DNA from: PCRC01 sp040384665
GTDB lineage: Bacteria > Pseudomonadota > Gammaproteobacteria > Burkholderiales > Burkholderiaceae_C
Assembly (NCBI GenBank): GCA_040384665.1
Contig: JAZKIY010000009.1
Coordinates: 124,001-188,000, forward strand
Direction of reading: 5' to 3'
Length of the DNA: 64,000 bases
Shown: one piece after another, positions 33,664 to 42,849 of the stretch
Layout: each line of letters starts with the position of its first letter
How positions within the stretch are numbered: the first letter of the stretch is position 1
Program-made: the position numbers and the translations under genes
Notes under the pieces: model-generated
Told to the model about the DNA's origin: nothing
What the model saw: the letters and a program-made list of their open reading frames with translations, nothing else
The model's database searches: none

Positions 33664-34215
33664 ATGAAGGCAATGGAAACGGCTATTCCTGGTGTGCTGC
33701 TGTTGGAGCCGAAAGTTTTCGGTGACGAGCGCGGCTTTTTTGTTGAGAGCTACAACGAGAAGACTTTTCAGGCGGCCACAGGGCAAACACCACACTTTGT
33801 ACAGGACAACCATTCCCGCTCGTCTCGGGGGGTACTGCGCGGTCTGCACTACCAGATTCGGCAGCCACAAGGTAAGCTCGTCCGGGTGACCCACGGCGCT
33901 GTGTTGGATGTGGCGGTTGATTTGCGGCGGTCTTCGCCAGCTTTTGGGCGATGGGTGTCCGTGGAGCTCAGTGCTGAAAATTTTCACCAACTCTGGGTTC
34001 CTGCTGGGTGCGCGCATGGCTTTTTAGTGCTCAGTGCGTCGGCCGACATGGTGTACAAAACCACTGATTTTTACCTGCCCGACGCGGAGTGCAGCCTCGC
34101 ATGGGACGATCCAGATGTGGGCATCGAATGGCCAATCGAGGCTAACACATCGCCCGTTTTGTCAGCAAAAGACAAATTGGGGTGTGCCTTGGCTAACGCT
34201 CCGACCTTTCCCTGA
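33664..34215 (+). CDS. rfbC: dTDP-4-dehydrorhamnose 3,5-epimerase
   Basis: A 183-residue cupin-fold epimerase, the third step of the pathway. The motifs are PKVFGDERGFFVESYN near residue 18 and QDNHSRSSRGVLRGLHYQ near residue 45, containing the catalytic histidine. VPAGCAHGFLVLS lies near residue 113, and YKTTDFY near residue 131 holds the catalytic tyrosine. It starts one base after the rfbA stop, with GGGAGG as ribosome-binding site inside rfbA. It ends the operon, and a 229-bp gap follows. Confidence 0.95.
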   Translation: MKAMETAIPGVLLLEPKVFGDERGFFVESYNEKTFQAATGQTPHFVQDNHSRSSRGVLRGLHYQIRQPQGKLVRVTHGAVLDVAVDLRRSSPAFGRWVSVELSAENFHQLWVPAGCAHGFLVLSASADMVYKTTDFYLPDAECSLAWDDPDVGIEWPIEANTSPVLSAKDKLGCALANAPTFP

Positions 34216-34444
34216 GGTAGACATATTTTGTAACACGTAGGTATGTGCTCTTGAATTTCTAAGGCCTGTCTGCAGTTGACATTGGCATTACCGGGCGACT
34301 TCCCCAGTTGGCTGACAGGACGGCAAACAAGACCCGCTTAAAATCCGGCATCTTTAACGCAGTGTGCTGGTACTGGGTGAAGCAACAGCGCGGGTTTTCC
34401 CATTTCCATATCAGCCATCTTCTCTGCCTTACTGGCTTATCACC

Positions 34445-36202
34445 ATGAACCCACCCAATAAAGCGCCGCCTGGCGAAATCATCCAGGCACTCAAGCAGTT
34501 CAAGAGCGCCTTCCGGTCGGTTGGACTGTTCAGCATGATCATCAACATCTTGATGCTTGTGCCATCCATTTACATGCTGCAGGTCTATGACCGTGCCTTG
34601 CCCAGCCGCAACGAGTACACCTTGCTCATGCTGACGCTGATCATGTTAGGCATGTTTGCGCTGATGGCCGCGCTGGAATACGTTCGTAGTTTGGTCATCA
34701 TTCGCGTCGGTGCACAAATCGATATGCAGATGAACCATCGAATTTACACCGCTGCCTTCGAGCAAAACTTGAAAAAATCGGGTGCCAATGCTGGGCAGGC
34801 GCTAGGTGATTTGACAACCATTCGTCAGTTTGTGACCGGCAATGGGCTGTTTGCATTTTTTGATGCGCCTTGGTTCCCCGTCTACTTGGCGGTCATCTTT
34901 TATTTCAATACCACCTTGGGGATCTTCGCGTTGGGGGGATCGGTATTGTTGGTGGCATTGGCTTGGGCCAATGAACTGGTGTCACGCAAACCACTGAAAG
35001 AAGCCAACACCATGGCTGTGGTGTCCGGGCAAATGGCCACCAATAATTTGCGCAATGCCGAGGTCATCGAAGCTATGGGCATGCTGCCTGGGCTGCGCAA
35101 TCGCTGGTTTGGTTTGCACGAGAAATTCCTGCATTTGCAGGCAGAGGCCAGCGAAAAGTCCGCCACTATCACCTCGATGACCAAATTTGTCCGGATGTCC
35201 ATCCAATCGCTGGTTTTGGGACTTGGTGCGCTATTGGCCATTGAAGGCGTGATCACGCCGGGCATGATGATCGCTGCGTCCATCCTTGTGGGGCGGGCGC
35301 TCAGTCCGGTGGAGCAATTGATTGGCAGTTGGAAGCAGTTTTCTACCGTTCGAAGTGCCTATGACCGGTTAAGCCAACTGTTGGATGCAAACCCACCCAG
35401 AACACCAGGTATGTCGTTGCCTGCACCAGAGGGGCGAATTCAGTTCGAATCGGTCAGTGCTGCCCCTCCGGGGACTCAGATCGCCGTGTTGAAAAACGTC
35501 AGCTTTGCCATTGCACCGGGTGATGTGCTTGGTGTGATCGGCCCTAGTGCTTCTGGAAAATCGTCCATGGCACGGGTGTTGGTTGGCGTCTGGCCTGCAG
35601 GCATTGGTAAGGTTCGGTTAGATGGCGCTGATATCTACCGCTGGAACAAAGATGAGTTGGGTCCTCATATTGGCTATTTGCCTCAAGACATTGAATTGTT
35701 TGCGGGAACGGTCAGCGAAAACATTGCCCGATTTGGTGAGGTGGATTCAGACCGCGTGATCGAAGCGGCTCGACTCGCGGGCGTGCACGAACTGATTCTC
35801 CGGTTTCCTAACGGCTACGACACGCAGATTGGTGACGCAGGCGGAGGATTGTCTGGCGGTCAAAGGCAGCGTATCGGTCTGGCTCGGGCGCTGTATGGCT
35901 CCCCGTCTCTGGTTGTTCTGGATGAGCCCAATTCCAATCTGGACGATGCTGGCGAGCGCGCACTGGCGGCAGCTGTGACGCATCTGCGTGAACAAGGAAC
36001 GACGGTGGTCGTGATCTCACACCGAACAAGCCTTCTGGGTGTGACCAACAAGTTGATGCTGTTGATGGATGGCGCTATCCAGGCTTTTGGGCCTACGAGA
36101 GAGGTGCTTGATGGGATCGCGCGTAATGCCGCCGCTACGACAACTCCCGCGATCGCCCAGCCACAGATTGCCCCGCAGCGCGCAGCAGAAAGTACAACAT
36201 GA
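34445..36202 (+). CDS. Type I secretion ABC transporter (PrtD-like)
   Basis: A 585-residue fused permease-ATPase that powers type I protein export. Residues 20-310 hold six transmembrane helices. The ATPase domain follows, with Walker A GPSASGKSS near residue 362, signature LSGGQRQRIGLARALYG near 475, and Walker B SLVVLDEPNSN near 495. It lacks an N-terminal C39 peptidase domain, so it belongs to the PrtD/RsaD group that exports RTX and S-layer proteins with uncleaved C-terminal signals. The ATG at 34445 is preferred over an upstream in-frame start that adds a non-homologous leader. It overlaps the HlyD gene by four bases. Confidence 0.93.
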   Translation: MNPPNKAPPGEIIQALKQFKSAFRSVGLFSMIINILMLVPSIYMLQVYDRALPSRNEYTLLMLTLIMLGMFALMAALEYVRSLVIIRVGAQIDMQMNHRIYTAAFEQNLKKSGANAGQALGDLTTIRQFVTGNGLFAFFDAPWFPVYLAVIFYFNTTLGIFALGGSVLLVALAWANELVSRKPLKEANTMAVVSGQMATNNLRNAEVIEAMGMLPGLRNRWFGLHEKFLHLQAEASEKSATITSMTKFVRMSIQSLVLGLGALLAIEGVITPGMMIAASILVGRALSPVEQLIGSWKQFSTVRSAYDRLSQLLDANPPRTPGMSLPAPEGRIQFESVSAAPPGTQIAVLKNVSFAIAPGDVLGVIGPSASGKSSMARVLVGVWPAGIGKVRLDGADIYRWNKDELGPHIGYLPQDIELFAGTVSENIARFGEVDSDRVIEAARLAGVHELILRFPNGYDTQIGDAGGGLSGGQRQRIGLARALYGSPSLVVLDEPNSNLDDAGERALAAAVTHLREQGTTVVVISHRTSLLGVTNKLMLLMDGAIQAFGPTREVLDGIARNAAATTTPAIAQPQIAPQRAAESTT

Positions 36203-37572
36203 GCAACGAAAACGTCCCATCTGTTGAGACTGATGGTCAAGCATACCCACAAGCTACGAAGGTGGCCTCTGAACTGCTGGGCGGTGGTCGGCTTGATGAG
36301 CGTCGGTTCGCCTGGGTTGGTTGGGCTGTAGTAGTTTTCGGATTTTTTGGATTCGTGGCTTGGGCCGCTTTTGCGCCCTTGGATCAAGGTGTTCCCGTGC
36401 CCGGAACTGTTGTGGTCGACGGCAACCGCAAATCGGTTCAACACCCGACCGGTGGGATTGTGGATACCATTTTGGTCGGTGAGGGCGATGTGGTTAAACC
36501 GGGACAGATTCTGGTGCGCATGAACAACACCCAGACAAAGGCGCAAGCTGAAATATTGCGTTCTCAGCTTGCAACCGCTCAAGCCATTCAGGCTCGCTTA
36601 CAGGCGGAACGTGATGGTGCGTCTCAGCCAGTTTTCAACCCTGAATTGCTGTCGCGGACCAATGAACCTGCCATTGCGGCCGCGATGGCGCTGCAAAGAC
36701 AACTCCTATCAAGCCGGCGTTCTGCTCTTGAAAGTGATTTGAGGGCAACCGATGAGGCCATTCGAGGTTACGAATCGCAGCAGCAAGGCGTCATCAATGG
36801 ACGCGAAAGCCGTAAGCTTCAACAGGCATCCCTGAAGGAGCAGTTGACCAATATCCGTGAACTCGCTGAACAAGGGTACGTGCCGCGTGTGCGATTGCTC
36901 GAAACCGAACGGCTGTATGCCCAAATTAATGCCTCACTGTCCGATGATGAGGCGACGCTCGGCCGGGTGCGCAGTCAGATACTGGAGCTCAAGCTGCGCT
37001 TGAATCTGCGCAAAGACGAGTATCAAAAGGAAGTTCGTACCCAACTGACAGAGATCCAGCGAGACGTGGAGACCTTGTCCAGCCGCTTGGCCGCTGCGGA
37101 GTTTGAAATGGCAAACACGGAAGTTCGTGCGCCAGCGGAGGGGCTGATCGTCGGCGTGGCAATCTTTACCAATGGTGGTGTGATAGGACCTGGATTCAGG
37201 ATGATGGACATCGTCCCACAGGATCAGCCTTTGGAAGTGGAGGGACAAGTACCTGTACACCTCGTGGACAAGGTGCATGCTGGTTTGCCAGTAGACATGC
37301 TTTTCCCGGCGCTGAACCAAACCAAGACTCCGCGCGTCAGGGGCGAAGTCACGAGCGTGTCAGCCGACCGCCTTGTTGATGAGGCTACCCGCCAGCCTTA
37401 TTACAAACTCAAAGCCAAGGTTAGCCCCGAAGGTATTCGGCAGCTTGCCAAGCAGCACATTCGGCCGGGCATGCCTGTCGAGGTGTTTGTAAAGACTGGC
37501 GAGCGTTCACTCTTTAATTATCTGTTCAAGCCAATCAAAGACCGTGCCGCAACCGCGTTGACCGAGGAATAA
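36199..37572 (+). CDS. Type I secretion membrane fusion protein (HlyD family)
   Basis: A 457-residue periplasmic adaptor that links the ABC transporter to the outer-membrane channel. One transmembrane helix lies near residues 35-57 (WVGWAVVVFGFFGFVAWAAF). A lipoyl half-motif follows (VPGTVVVDGNRKSVQHPTGGIV). Long coiled-coil helices span about residues 120-300, and the second lipoyl half and beta-barrel complete the protein (NTEVRAPAEGLIVGVAIFTNGG). This is the PrtE/RsaE layout. The ATGA overlap with the ABC gene indicates translational coupling. TolC-type protein starts one base after its stop. Confidence 0.93.
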   Translation: MSNENVPSVETDGQAYPQATKVASELLGGGRLDERRFAWVGWAVVVFGFFGFVAWAAFAPLDQGVPVPGTVVVDGNRKSVQHPTGGIVDTILVGEGDVVKPGQILVRMNNTQTKAQAEILRSQLATAQAIQARLQAERDGASQPVFNPELLSRTNEPAIAAAMALQRQLLSSRRSALESDLRATDEAIRGYESQQQGVINGRESRKLQQASLKEQLTNIRELAEQGYVPRVRLLETERLYAQINASLSDDEATLGRVRSQILELKLRLNLRKDEYQKEVRTQLTEIQRDVETLSSRLAAAEFEMANTEVRAPAEGLIVGVAIFTNGGVIGPGFRMMDIVPQDQPLEVEGQVPVHLVDKVHAGLPVDMLFPALNQTKTPRVRGEVTSVSADRLVDEATRQPYYKLKAKVSPEGIRQLAKQHIRPGMPVEVFVKTGERSLFNYLFKPIKDRAATALTEE

Positions 37573-37573
37573 C

Positions 37574-38950
37574 ATGATGCTCTGTTTCGTTAGCCGTCAA
37601 TCCGTTTTGGCGTTGTCGCTGTCGGGGCTTGCTGCTCTGTGGTTACCCGCGGCTTATGCACTCGGCTTGCAAGACGCTTATCAGGCGGCATTAGGTCATG
37701 ATCCCAAATTCAGGGCAGCACAGAAGGACCTTGAGGCCAGCGCTGAGTCTCGTGCTATCGGCCGCTCCTATCTGCTGCCCGAGGTCACGTTCGGTGCTTC
37801 TCGGGGTAGAAATGCACTGGACCGTACAGTTGGGCGCACCTCGGACAGCTTGAATTACGACAGCAGCAGCGCAGCATTGCAACTTCGCCAACCGTTGTTC
37901 AACCGTGAGTTTGCAGCGCGCTATCGACAGGGCGAAGTACAGGCTCGGTATGGCGAAGTCCAGTTTGCAATCCGCAACAACGAACTGATCCTGCGGATGT
38001 TGGAGGCGTACACAAATCTGCTGTTGACTTATGAACAAGTCAATCTCGCAGAAGCCCAAGCCAGTGCATATGCTGAACAGCTGCGGAGCAGTGAGCGTGC
38101 ATTCAAATTGGGAGAAGGCACACAGACCGACGTGCTTGAAGCACGCGCAAGCCACCAGCTTGCGCTGGCACAGATCATTGAGGCGCGCGGTGGCCTGGAC
38201 AACGCCGCATCCATTCTTAGCGGAATCATTGGCCCCGACCTCAAGGCTGCACCGCGCCATCTGGGGCGTCAGTTTGATTTTGTCAAATTGGATCCCGACT
38301 CGTTAGAAAAGTGGCAAGTAACAGCACTTGATCGGAGTAGTGAAATCGAACTTCGGCGTCAAGTGGTTAGAAATGCGAGTGAGCAACTTGCCATCGCCAC
38401 GGCTGCCCAGTACCCGCGCCTGGATTTGACCGCCAGCATCAGCCGAAGTGAATCTGACTCTATCAACACCATCAACCAGACCAACGCCCAAAAAAGCATC
38501 GGGCTGCAACTCAACGTGCCGCTGTATTCTGGTGGCCGCACAAGTGCCCAAGTGCGTCAAAGTGAGGCAACCTTGGGTCGTGCGGAAGCTGAATTAGCCG
38601 ACATCACGCAAGAGATCGAGGTGGAATTGCGCCGACAGTTCAATGCGCTACAGGGTGGTGCCCAGCGCATTGATGCGCTGGGCAAGGCGCTGGACTCGGC
38701 CACTTTGCTAATTGAGGCTACGCGCAAGAGCGTTTTGGGAGGTGTGCGGGTGACGTTGGATGTGCTCAATGCCGAGCAGCGCAAGTACACCGTTGAGCGT
38801 GATCTGGCTCAAGCCCGATTCACTTATTTACAAGCGTGGCTGCGCTTGCGTTCGGCAGCGGGTCTGCTTCAGCCAGACGACCTGGCTGCTATGGAGGGTT
38901 ATCTGAGCCCGGGCAGTGGTGCCTACATGCCGATGTTCTCCAAACCCTGA
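37574..38950 (+). CDS. TolC-family outer-membrane secretion channel
   Basis: A 458-residue TolC-type channel, the outer-membrane exit of the type I system. Residues 1-29 are a signal peptide ending AAYA-LG. The mature protein shows the family start LQDAYQAALGHDPKFRAAQKDLEA and the internal duplication of outer-membrane efflux repeats (residues about 30-220 and 240-440). YPRLDLTASISRSESDS lies near residue 278 and YSGGRTSAQVRQSEATL near 318. It completes a three-gene operon with the ABC and adaptor genes. All three are intact, so a full exporter is encoded here. Confidence 0.93.
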   Translation: MMLCFVSRQSVLALSLSGLAALWLPAAYALGLQDAYQAALGHDPKFRAAQKDLEASAESRAIGRSYLLPEVTFGASRGRNALDRTVGRTSDSLNYDSSSAALQLRQPLFNREFAARYRQGEVQARYGEVQFAIRNNELILRMLEAYTNLLLTYEQVNLAEAQASAYAEQLRSSERAFKLGEGTQTDVLEARASHQLALAQIIEARGGLDNAASILSGIIGPDLKAAPRHLGRQFDFVKLDPDSLEKWQVTALDRSSEIELRRQVVRNASEQLAIATAAQYPRLDLTASISRSESDSINTINQTNAQKSIGLQLNVPLYSGGRTSAQVRQSEATLGRAEAELADITQEIEVELRRQFNALQGGAQRIDALGKALDSATLLIEATRKSVLGGVRVTLDVLNAEQRKYTVERDLAQARFTYLQAWLRLRSAAGLLQPDDLAAMEGYLSPGSGAYMPMFSKP

Positions 38951-39004
38951 TTTGGACTTATTCGTGCAGTTGGTGCGCGTTACCTGTTTTTGATATCAGG
39001 CCCC

Positions 39005-40117
39005 ATGCGTGTACTACACGTCTATAAGACTTACTACCCTGACACGATAGGCGGAGTCGAGCAGGTCTTGTTCCAGCTGACCAAGAGTTTGGCCGCCCTC
39101 GGGGTAGAAAATAGACTTTTTGTGCTGAGTCCTGACGCCCAACCCGATGTCATTGAGCGGTCCGAAGTCAAAATAATTCGCTGCAGATACACGCTTCAAA
39201 TGGCCTCTACCCCAATGGCTTTATGGGCGTTGCCGGTGTTTCGTGCGCAACTGCAATGGGCGGATGTTGTTCATTACCAGTTTCCTTGGCCATTTGCTGA
39301 TCTCCTGCATTTCATGGCCGGCGTACGCCGGCCGAGCGTGGTGACCTATCAGTCAGATGTAGTTCGGCAGACACTTCTTTTGGGAATCTACCGACCACTG
39401 ATGCGACGTTTTTTGCGCTCAGTGGACCGCGTCGTTGCCACATCGCCTAACTACCTGAATACCAGCCCTGTGCTTTCGACTTTGGGTCGGGTGGTCGATG
39501 TCATCCCTAATGGACTGGACGCCAAGAGCCAGTCGCAGGCCAGCACCGAGAAATTGTCGTTTTGGCAGCACAGGCTCGGGAGTGGTTTTTTCCTGTTTGT
39601 TGGTGTGTTGCGGTACTACAAAGGCTTGCATACCTTGGTGGCGGCTGCCAGGCATGTGCGCAAGACGATTGTGATCGCAGGTGATGGCCCCGAGTACCGT
39701 GCCTTAGTCGCACAGGCGAAGGCCCTAGATCTCAATCATGTGAAGTTCATTGGTCAAGTGAGCGATGAAGACAAAGCTGCGTTATTTCAGTTGGCGTTGG
39801 CTTTTGTGTTTCCGTCACATGTGAGGTCAGAAGCGTTCGGCATGTCGTTGGTCGAAGCTGCAAGCTATGGTTTGCCAATGATCAGTTGCGAAATCGGGAC
39901 AGGGACGACATTTGTCAACCTCCCAGGCGAAACTGGTCTTGCGGTGCCACCTGAAGATCCGGAAGCTCTCGCCATCGCGATGCAGGCACTGCTTTCGGAC
40001 CCAAATAGAACCAGCCTCATGGGACAAGCAGCAAAGCAAAGATATGCGCGCAAGTTCACCGCAAATGTGATGGCCTCACGCTACTTCGCACTCTACCGCG
40101 AATTGGTTGAGTCATGA
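39005..40117 (+). CDS. GT4-family glycosyltransferase
   Basis: A 370-residue GT-B fold glycosyltransferase. It begins MRVLHVYKTYYPDTIGGVEQVLFQL, the acceptor-side motif of this family. The donor domain has FVGVLRYYKGLHTLV near residue 198, VIAGDGPEY near 220, and FPSHVRSEAFGMSLVEAASYGLP near 270, holding the E-x7-E element. It is probably cytoplasmic-face and adds a sugar to the O-polysaccharide. D-rhamnose is the likely donor given rmd-gmd next door, but the sugar is inferred. ATG 39005 is preferred to a TTG five codons upstream. It follows tolC by 54 bp. Confidence 0.88.
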   Translation: MRVLHVYKTYYPDTIGGVEQVLFQLTKSLAALGVENRLFVLSPDAQPDVIERSEVKIIRCRYTLQMASTPMALWALPVFRAQLQWADVVHYQFPWPFADLLHFMAGVRRPSVVTYQSDVVRQTLLLGIYRPLMRRFLRSVDRVVATSPNYLNTSPVLSTLGRVVDVIPNGLDAKSQSQASTEKLSFWQHRLGSGFFLFVGVLRYYKGLHTLVAAARHVRKTIVIAGDGPEYRALVAQAKALDLNHVKFIGQVSDEDKAALFQLALAFVFPSHVRSEAFGMSLVEAASYGLPMISCEIGTGTTFVNLPGETGLAVPPEDPEALAIAMQALLSDPNRTSLMGQAAKQRYARKFTANVMASRYFALYRELVES

Positions 40118-40147
40118 TGGGGCGTTACTGTGGCGCGCAAGCGGGCC

Positions 40148-40867
40148 TTAATGCTTGTCGTCGGTGTCGGCATCGTGGCTAGACAAAGCGCGCAATGCGA
40201 CTGGGTCACGCACGATCAGCCGATGGTTATCTTTTTCGACAATGCCTCGGTCTAGCAGTACTTTGATAGCGCGAGACACGGTTTCACGACTTGTATTCGC
40301 CATGATGGCGAGTTCTTGTTGTTTTGGAACATGTTGCACCACAACGAGCCCCCCAGGCGCAATGGTGCACAAGCGCTGCAGAAGCGCAAATACGCGTTGT
40401 GAGGCGTTTGGCAAGCAGAGTATGGTTTGGTAAACCGATGCTGCACGCAGTTTCTTCGCGAGTCCTCGGATTACGCGCTCAGCGACCAGCGCGTTCTGGT
40501 GGAACAGTGTGAGCGACTGGGCCTTGGGCAAGAAAGCAACCACGGAGGCTTCCATGGCGATTACCGAGGCAGAGCGCGGGAGGTCGTCAATGACAGCCAG
40601 TTCGCCAAAGTAGTCACCAGCGACTAGAAGGTTCAAGCCGATTTCACGTCCGCTCTCTGTAATATCCAAAACCTGCATGCGCCCGCTGATCAGAAACATC
40701 AAGTGATCGCCAGCCGAGCCTTTCAAGATGGCCGACTCCTTTTTTTCTACATCGCGCCACGTAATGCTCTGGGCAATTTGTGAAAGCGTCGCTTCATCAA
40801 CGCCGACAAGCAACGGCAGGCGGGCCAGCTGCATCACTGTTTCTTGGGCGGTGCGACTTGGTTTCAT
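40148..40867 (-). CDS. Crp/Fnr-family regulator with cAMP and TGTGA motifs
   Basis: A 239-residue DNA-binding regulator. Residues 18-135 form a cyclic-nucleotide-binding domain. The phosphate-binding motif is present as GEL (88-90), then RSA (98-100), as in E. coli CRP, so cAMP binding is plausible. The C-terminal winged helix has NTSRETVSRAIKVLLDRG (191-208); the RETVSR core matches the RETVGR recognition helix of CRP, which reads TGTGA half-sites. There are no Fnr-type iron-sulfur cysteines. It is divergent from rmd. Two TGTGA-N6-TCACA sites lie at 50042 and 55261, and an adenylate cyclase gene is 3 kb away. Confidence 0.9.
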   Translation of the reverse strand: MKPSRTAQETVMQLARLPLLVGVDEATLSQIAQSITWRDVEKKESAILKGSAGDHLMFLISGRMQVLDITESGREIGLNLLVAGDYFGELAVIDDLPRSASVIAMEASVVAFLPKAQSLTLFHQNALVAERVIRGLAKKLRAASVYQTILCLPNASQRVFALLQRLCTIAPGGLVVVQHVPKQQELAIMANTSRETVSRAIKVLLDRGIVEKDNHRLIVRDPVALRALSSHDADTDDKH

Positions 40868-40956
40868 GGTGTTTCAGTTGACGCAGAATTCAAGCATACG
40901 CTGCACGGATAGACTTCAGTTCCTCACAAAATAACAAATATTCGGTATTTCAGTTG

Positions 40957-41874
40957 ATGAAGAAGCTGTTGGCGACGGGGCATAAAGGGTTTGTTGGTCA
41001 GGCTATGGCCAGTCATTTGCGTGCGTCAGTCCAAGACCACGATGTGCAATGGTGTTCACCCCAACAGTCGTACGACATGTGCGATGTTGCAACAGTACGT
41101 GCGTTGCTTGAGGAGCACCGCCCGGATTGGGTGCTTCATCTTGCTGCACAAAGCCATGTCCCCACCGCGATGAATAATCCTGCGGCCACGCTGCTGGTCA
41201 ATACAGTAGGTACGGCCAACCTGCTGCAGGTGCTGACAGACATGCAGTTCAAAGGACGTTTACTGTACGTTAGTAGCGCAGACGTTTATGGCGCTGTACC
41301 CGCGGCCATGCTACCGGTTAGTGAGACGTGGGTGCCCGCGCCGCGCAACCCGTATGCTTCCAGCAAGCTCGCTGCAGAAATGCTGTGCCTTCAATGGGCC
41401 CGCAGTTATCCCTTGGACGTTGTTATTGCCAGGCCCTTCAACCATACAGGGGCTGGCCAAGATATCCAGTTTGCCTTGCCCGCTTTTGCAAAAGCAGTGG
41501 CTGAAATCGCCGTCGGACGGCATGCTCCCTATATCCAGACGGGTGACCTGGACGTGACGCGGGACTTCTCGGATGTGCGCGATGTGGTGGCGGCCTATCT
41601 GTTGTTGTTTCGTCGGGGCCGGAGCAACGAAATTTATAATGTGTGTTCGGGTCGTGAATACCGTCTGAGCCAAGTGTTGGATGAGATCATGCGGCTTGCC
41701 AAGGTCCAGGCGGACACGGCGCGCGACCCAACCCGTCTTCGACCTGCTGAGCAGCGTCGCATGTGCGGCGACCCTGGAAAGATCACCTCTGAAACCGGTT
41801 GGTCGCCCGTTTATAACTTCGAAGAAACTCTCCAGCAATTGCTGGACCAGTGGTTACAGGAATTTCAAGGATGA
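40957..41874 (+). CDS. rmd: GDP-4-dehydro-6-deoxy-D-mannose reductase
   Basis: A 305-residue extended SDR that reduces GDP-4-keto-6-deoxymannose to GDP-D-rhamnose. It starts LLATGHKGFVGQAM (nucleotide site). The catalytic region is YVSSADVYG near residue 105 and NPYASSKLAAEML near 131. RPFNHTGAGQ (near 160) followed by DVTRDFSDVRDVVAAY (near 195) is characteristic of RMD and separates it from GDP-fucose synthase. The ATG at 40957 is preferred over a TTG one codon upstream. It overlaps gmd by four bases, giving the rmd-gmd pair seen in the Pseudomonas A-band operon. Confidence 0.9.
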   Translation: MKKLLATGHKGFVGQAMASHLRASVQDHDVQWCSPQQSYDMCDVATVRALLEEHRPDWVLHLAAQSHVPTAMNNPAATLLVNTVGTANLLQVLTDMQFKGRLLYVSSADVYGAVPAAMLPVSETWVPAPRNPYASSKLAAEMLCLQWARSYPLDVVIARPFNHTGAGQDIQFALPAFAKAVAEIAVGRHAPYIQTGDLDVTRDFSDVRDVVAAYLLLFRRGRSNEIYNVCSGREYRLSQVLDEIMRLAKVQADTARDPTRLRPAEQRRMCGDPGKITSETGWSPVYNFEETLQQLLDQWLQEFQG

Positions 41875-42839
41875 ACAAATCTGCTTTGGTCACCGGTATC
41901 ACCGGACAGGACGGCGCGTACCTGGCCAAATTGCTGCTGGACAAAGGCTACCGTGTATCTGGATTGCTGCCCCGACGTTCCAGCGACAGCTTGTGGCGGC
42001 TTCGAGAACTTGCCATTGAGGAGGAGGTGCGCTTAATTGACGGTGACATGACCGACCTGAGTTCGCTGATTCGTGCGGTTGACCAAAGTCAGGCAGATGA
42101 AGTCTATAACCTCGCTGCCCAAAGCTTTGTCGGCACCTCATGGCAACAGCCTTTGCTGACGGCACAGGTATCAGGAGTTGGTGCAGCGAATATGCTGGAG
42201 GCCTTGCGCCTTGTCAGGACACAGAGCCGGTTTTACCAAGCCTCTACCAGCGAACTGTTCGGACTGATTCAGGCTGCAAAACAGGATGAAACCACACCGT
42301 TCTATCCACGCAGCCCTTATGGTGTGGCCAAGCTGTATGCCCATTGGATGACCATCAATTACCGGGAAAGTCATGCCATGCATGCCAGCACCGGTATTCT
42401 GTTCAACCATGAGTCTCCGCTCCGAGGCGTGGAGTTTGTTACCCGAAAAGTAACCGACGCCGTCGCACGCATCAAGTTGGGTTTTCAGAAAGAACTGCGG
42501 TTGGGAAACATTGACGCGCAGCGTGATTGGGGGTTTGCCGGTGATTATGTGGTGGCGATGTGGCTAATGCTTCAGCAACCTAAGGGTGACGATTACGTGG
42601 TGGCAACCGGCACCACCACCACTGTTCGTGAGATGTGCCGGATTGCGTTCGCGCATGCTGGCCTGAATTACGAGGACCATGTAGTGGTTGACCCAGCATT
42701 CTTCAGGCCCGCCGAAGTGGATGTCCTGTTGGGAAATCCAGAAAAGGCTCGTCGTCAACTTGGATGGTCGCCTACAACCAGTCTTGAGCAACTCATCACC
42801 ATGATGGTCGATGCGGACATGCGCCGATTGAAGGTCTGA
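41871..42839 (+). CDS. gmd: GDP-mannose 4,6-dehydratase
   Basis: A 322-residue enzyme that makes GDP-4-keto-6-deoxy-D-mannose, the substrate of Rmd. It begins SALVTGITGQDGAYLAKLLL, the Gmd nucleotide site. The catalytic motif is QASTSELFG near residue 126 and SPYGVAKLYAHWMTINYRES near 147, containing Tyr-x3-Lys. FNHESPLRGVEFVTRKVTDAV near residue 178 and QRDWGFAGDYV near 216 are Gmd hallmarks. It starts at ATG 41871 by ATGA overlap with rmd. Its stop is only 10 bp from the convergent barrel-protein gene. No GDP-mannose synthesis gene is in the window. Confidence 0.95.
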   Translation: MNKSALVTGITGQDGAYLAKLLLDKGYRVSGLLPRRSSDSLWRLRELAIEEEVRLIDGDMTDLSSLIRAVDQSQADEVYNLAAQSFVGTSWQQPLLTAQVSGVGAANMLEALRLVRTQSRFYQASTSELFGLIQAAKQDETTPFYPRSPYGVAKLYAHWMTINYRESHAMHASTGILFNHESPLRGVEFVTRKVTDAVARIKLGFQKELRLGNIDAQRDWGFAGDYVVAMWLMLQQPKGDDYVVATGTTTTVREMCRIAFAHAGLNYEDHVVVDPAFFRPAEVDVLLGNPEKARRQLGWSPTTSLEQLITMMVDADMRRLKV

Positions 42840-42849
42840 TCGGAATAGA

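Noticed and set aside
40924..40931. TCACAAAA between the Crp-family gene and rmd as an autoregulatory site
   Set aside because: Only one half-site is present; the opposite arm position reads ACTTC, so there is no palindrome.
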